A stretch of DNA of 64,000 nt from Rachycentron canadum. Lineage: Eukaryota > Chordata > Actinopteri > Carangiformes > Rachycentridae. Made by a program: the position numbers and the translations under genes. The notes under the pieces were generated by a model. It saw nothing but the letters and a program-made list of their open reading frames with translations, was not told the DNA's origin and did no database searches. Positions 63,201-64,000 of the stretch are shown here, in pieces (position 1 is the stretch's first letter; every line of letters starts with the position of its first letter). The stretch covers positions 19,398,637 to 19,462,636 of the forward strand of contig CM076659.1 in NCBI GenBank assembly GCA_038496675.1, read 5' to 3'.

Positions 63201-64000
63201 CCATAGAACTAGTCAGCAAATTAGACTATTTTAACTTGAATTATAAAAACAGCGAGACGTGTTGTTGGAAATGCTTTATTTTGTGTTTCACGCACCCTGC
63301 CTTTGGTCTGTGCTGCACTTTGGTGGAATTCAGCCATTGCTATCGACTTACTGCATCATGAAGAGGCATGCAACTCTGCAGGAGGTACGTGCAGTTTATT
63401 CACAAAAATGTATTTAATGTATAATCATTTTTAAATGGCAAATGGCAATAAACAAGCTCCGTAGATAGATAGATAATTTAACACCTAAATCATACACTGT
63501 AAAATAAACACTTGACCTAATTTAATGTATTCAGTTCAGAGATGGAAATTTATTCACGACGCTAACATTTACATCTGATTTACATGTGATGATTACACAT
63601 GATAATGTGCTCTTTCATAAATGCAGATAGAACCCATACAGCCATGCTTATATGCATATGTCCTCATAATGTCAAAAAAGGCTCACAAGAAACTGCCGTA
63701 GAAAGAAAAAAAAAGCACAATTTATAATACTGTAATTACTGTTCATTTTGCTTTCATTCGTTTTCTGCAGATGTGTGACTGGTGTGTGATGCTTCCAGTA
63801 ACAATAAGGGAAAAAGCAAACCAGGATTCTCAATTGCTCACTTCATCGAATGTAATGAAAGCCAACAGGCCAGATAACACTGTACTGCTTTTTTTTTTTT
63901 TTTTTTGGGGGGGGGGGGTTATTCATCATCCTGTATGTAACCTGGCTCTTACTGTCTATTAATATTCTCATATTTGGTCATGCACAGACTGAGATGGTGG
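60300..64000. other. Upstream flank, no gene recognised
   Basis: Only short ORFs. 60932-61192 (minus) and 61636-61878 (plus) have mixed composition but no recognised family; they may be decayed mobile-element sequence. A T16 run followed by G12 lies near 63890-63918. Confidence 0.5.

Overview
The window looks like teleost fish nuclear DNA. It is intron-rich, AT-leaning and full of long GT/CA and CT microsatellites. It holds fish-type interspersed repeats (a LINE 3' fragment, SINE-like and MITE-like elements) and has no operon-like gene packing. All assignments were made by eye, using recalled family features.

The window is dominated by one minus-strand gene, recognised as the fish orthologue of ZNF804A (znf804a), a zinc finger / GPATCH8-family nuclear protein gene. 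Four coding exons were reconstructed: the start exon at 57642-57532, a basic-helix exon at 13328-13192, a short exon at 10607-10483, and a giant terminal exon at 8021-3646. Splice sites are good and all split codons join in frame (phases 0, 2, 1). The first intron is about 44 kb and takes up most of the window. The exon that should carry the C2H2 finger, expected inside that intron, was not found. Skipping it would keep the frame. This is the most important open question here. The only undetermined base (13826, inside a GT repeat) lies in the same intron and could mark a closed gap.

Layout from left to right: 1-3091 is sequence downstream of the gene. 3092-3131 is a striking C13/G13 hairpin just past a poly(A) signal at 3160-3165. 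3166-3645 is 3' UTR and 3646-8021 the terminal exon. Two 2.5-kb introns follow, one with an approximately 680-nt polypyrimidine tract abutting its 3' splice site. 13329-57531 is the large intron, with microsatellites, mobile-element relics, a TATA-box promoter-like patch near 22.4 kb and two exon-like ORFs near 45 kb. 57532-57642 is exon 1. 57.7-58.9 kb is a 1.2-kb purine-rich tract (in the gene's sense) over the presumed promoter. The remainder is upstream flank with repeats.

No tRNA, rRNA, CRISPR, phage or bacterial system is visible, and there is no evidence for a novel multi-gene system. The unusual features are structural: the missing finger exon, a fish-specific cysteine-rich block and internal repeats in the giant exon, and extreme strand-asymmetric purine/pyrimidine tracts.
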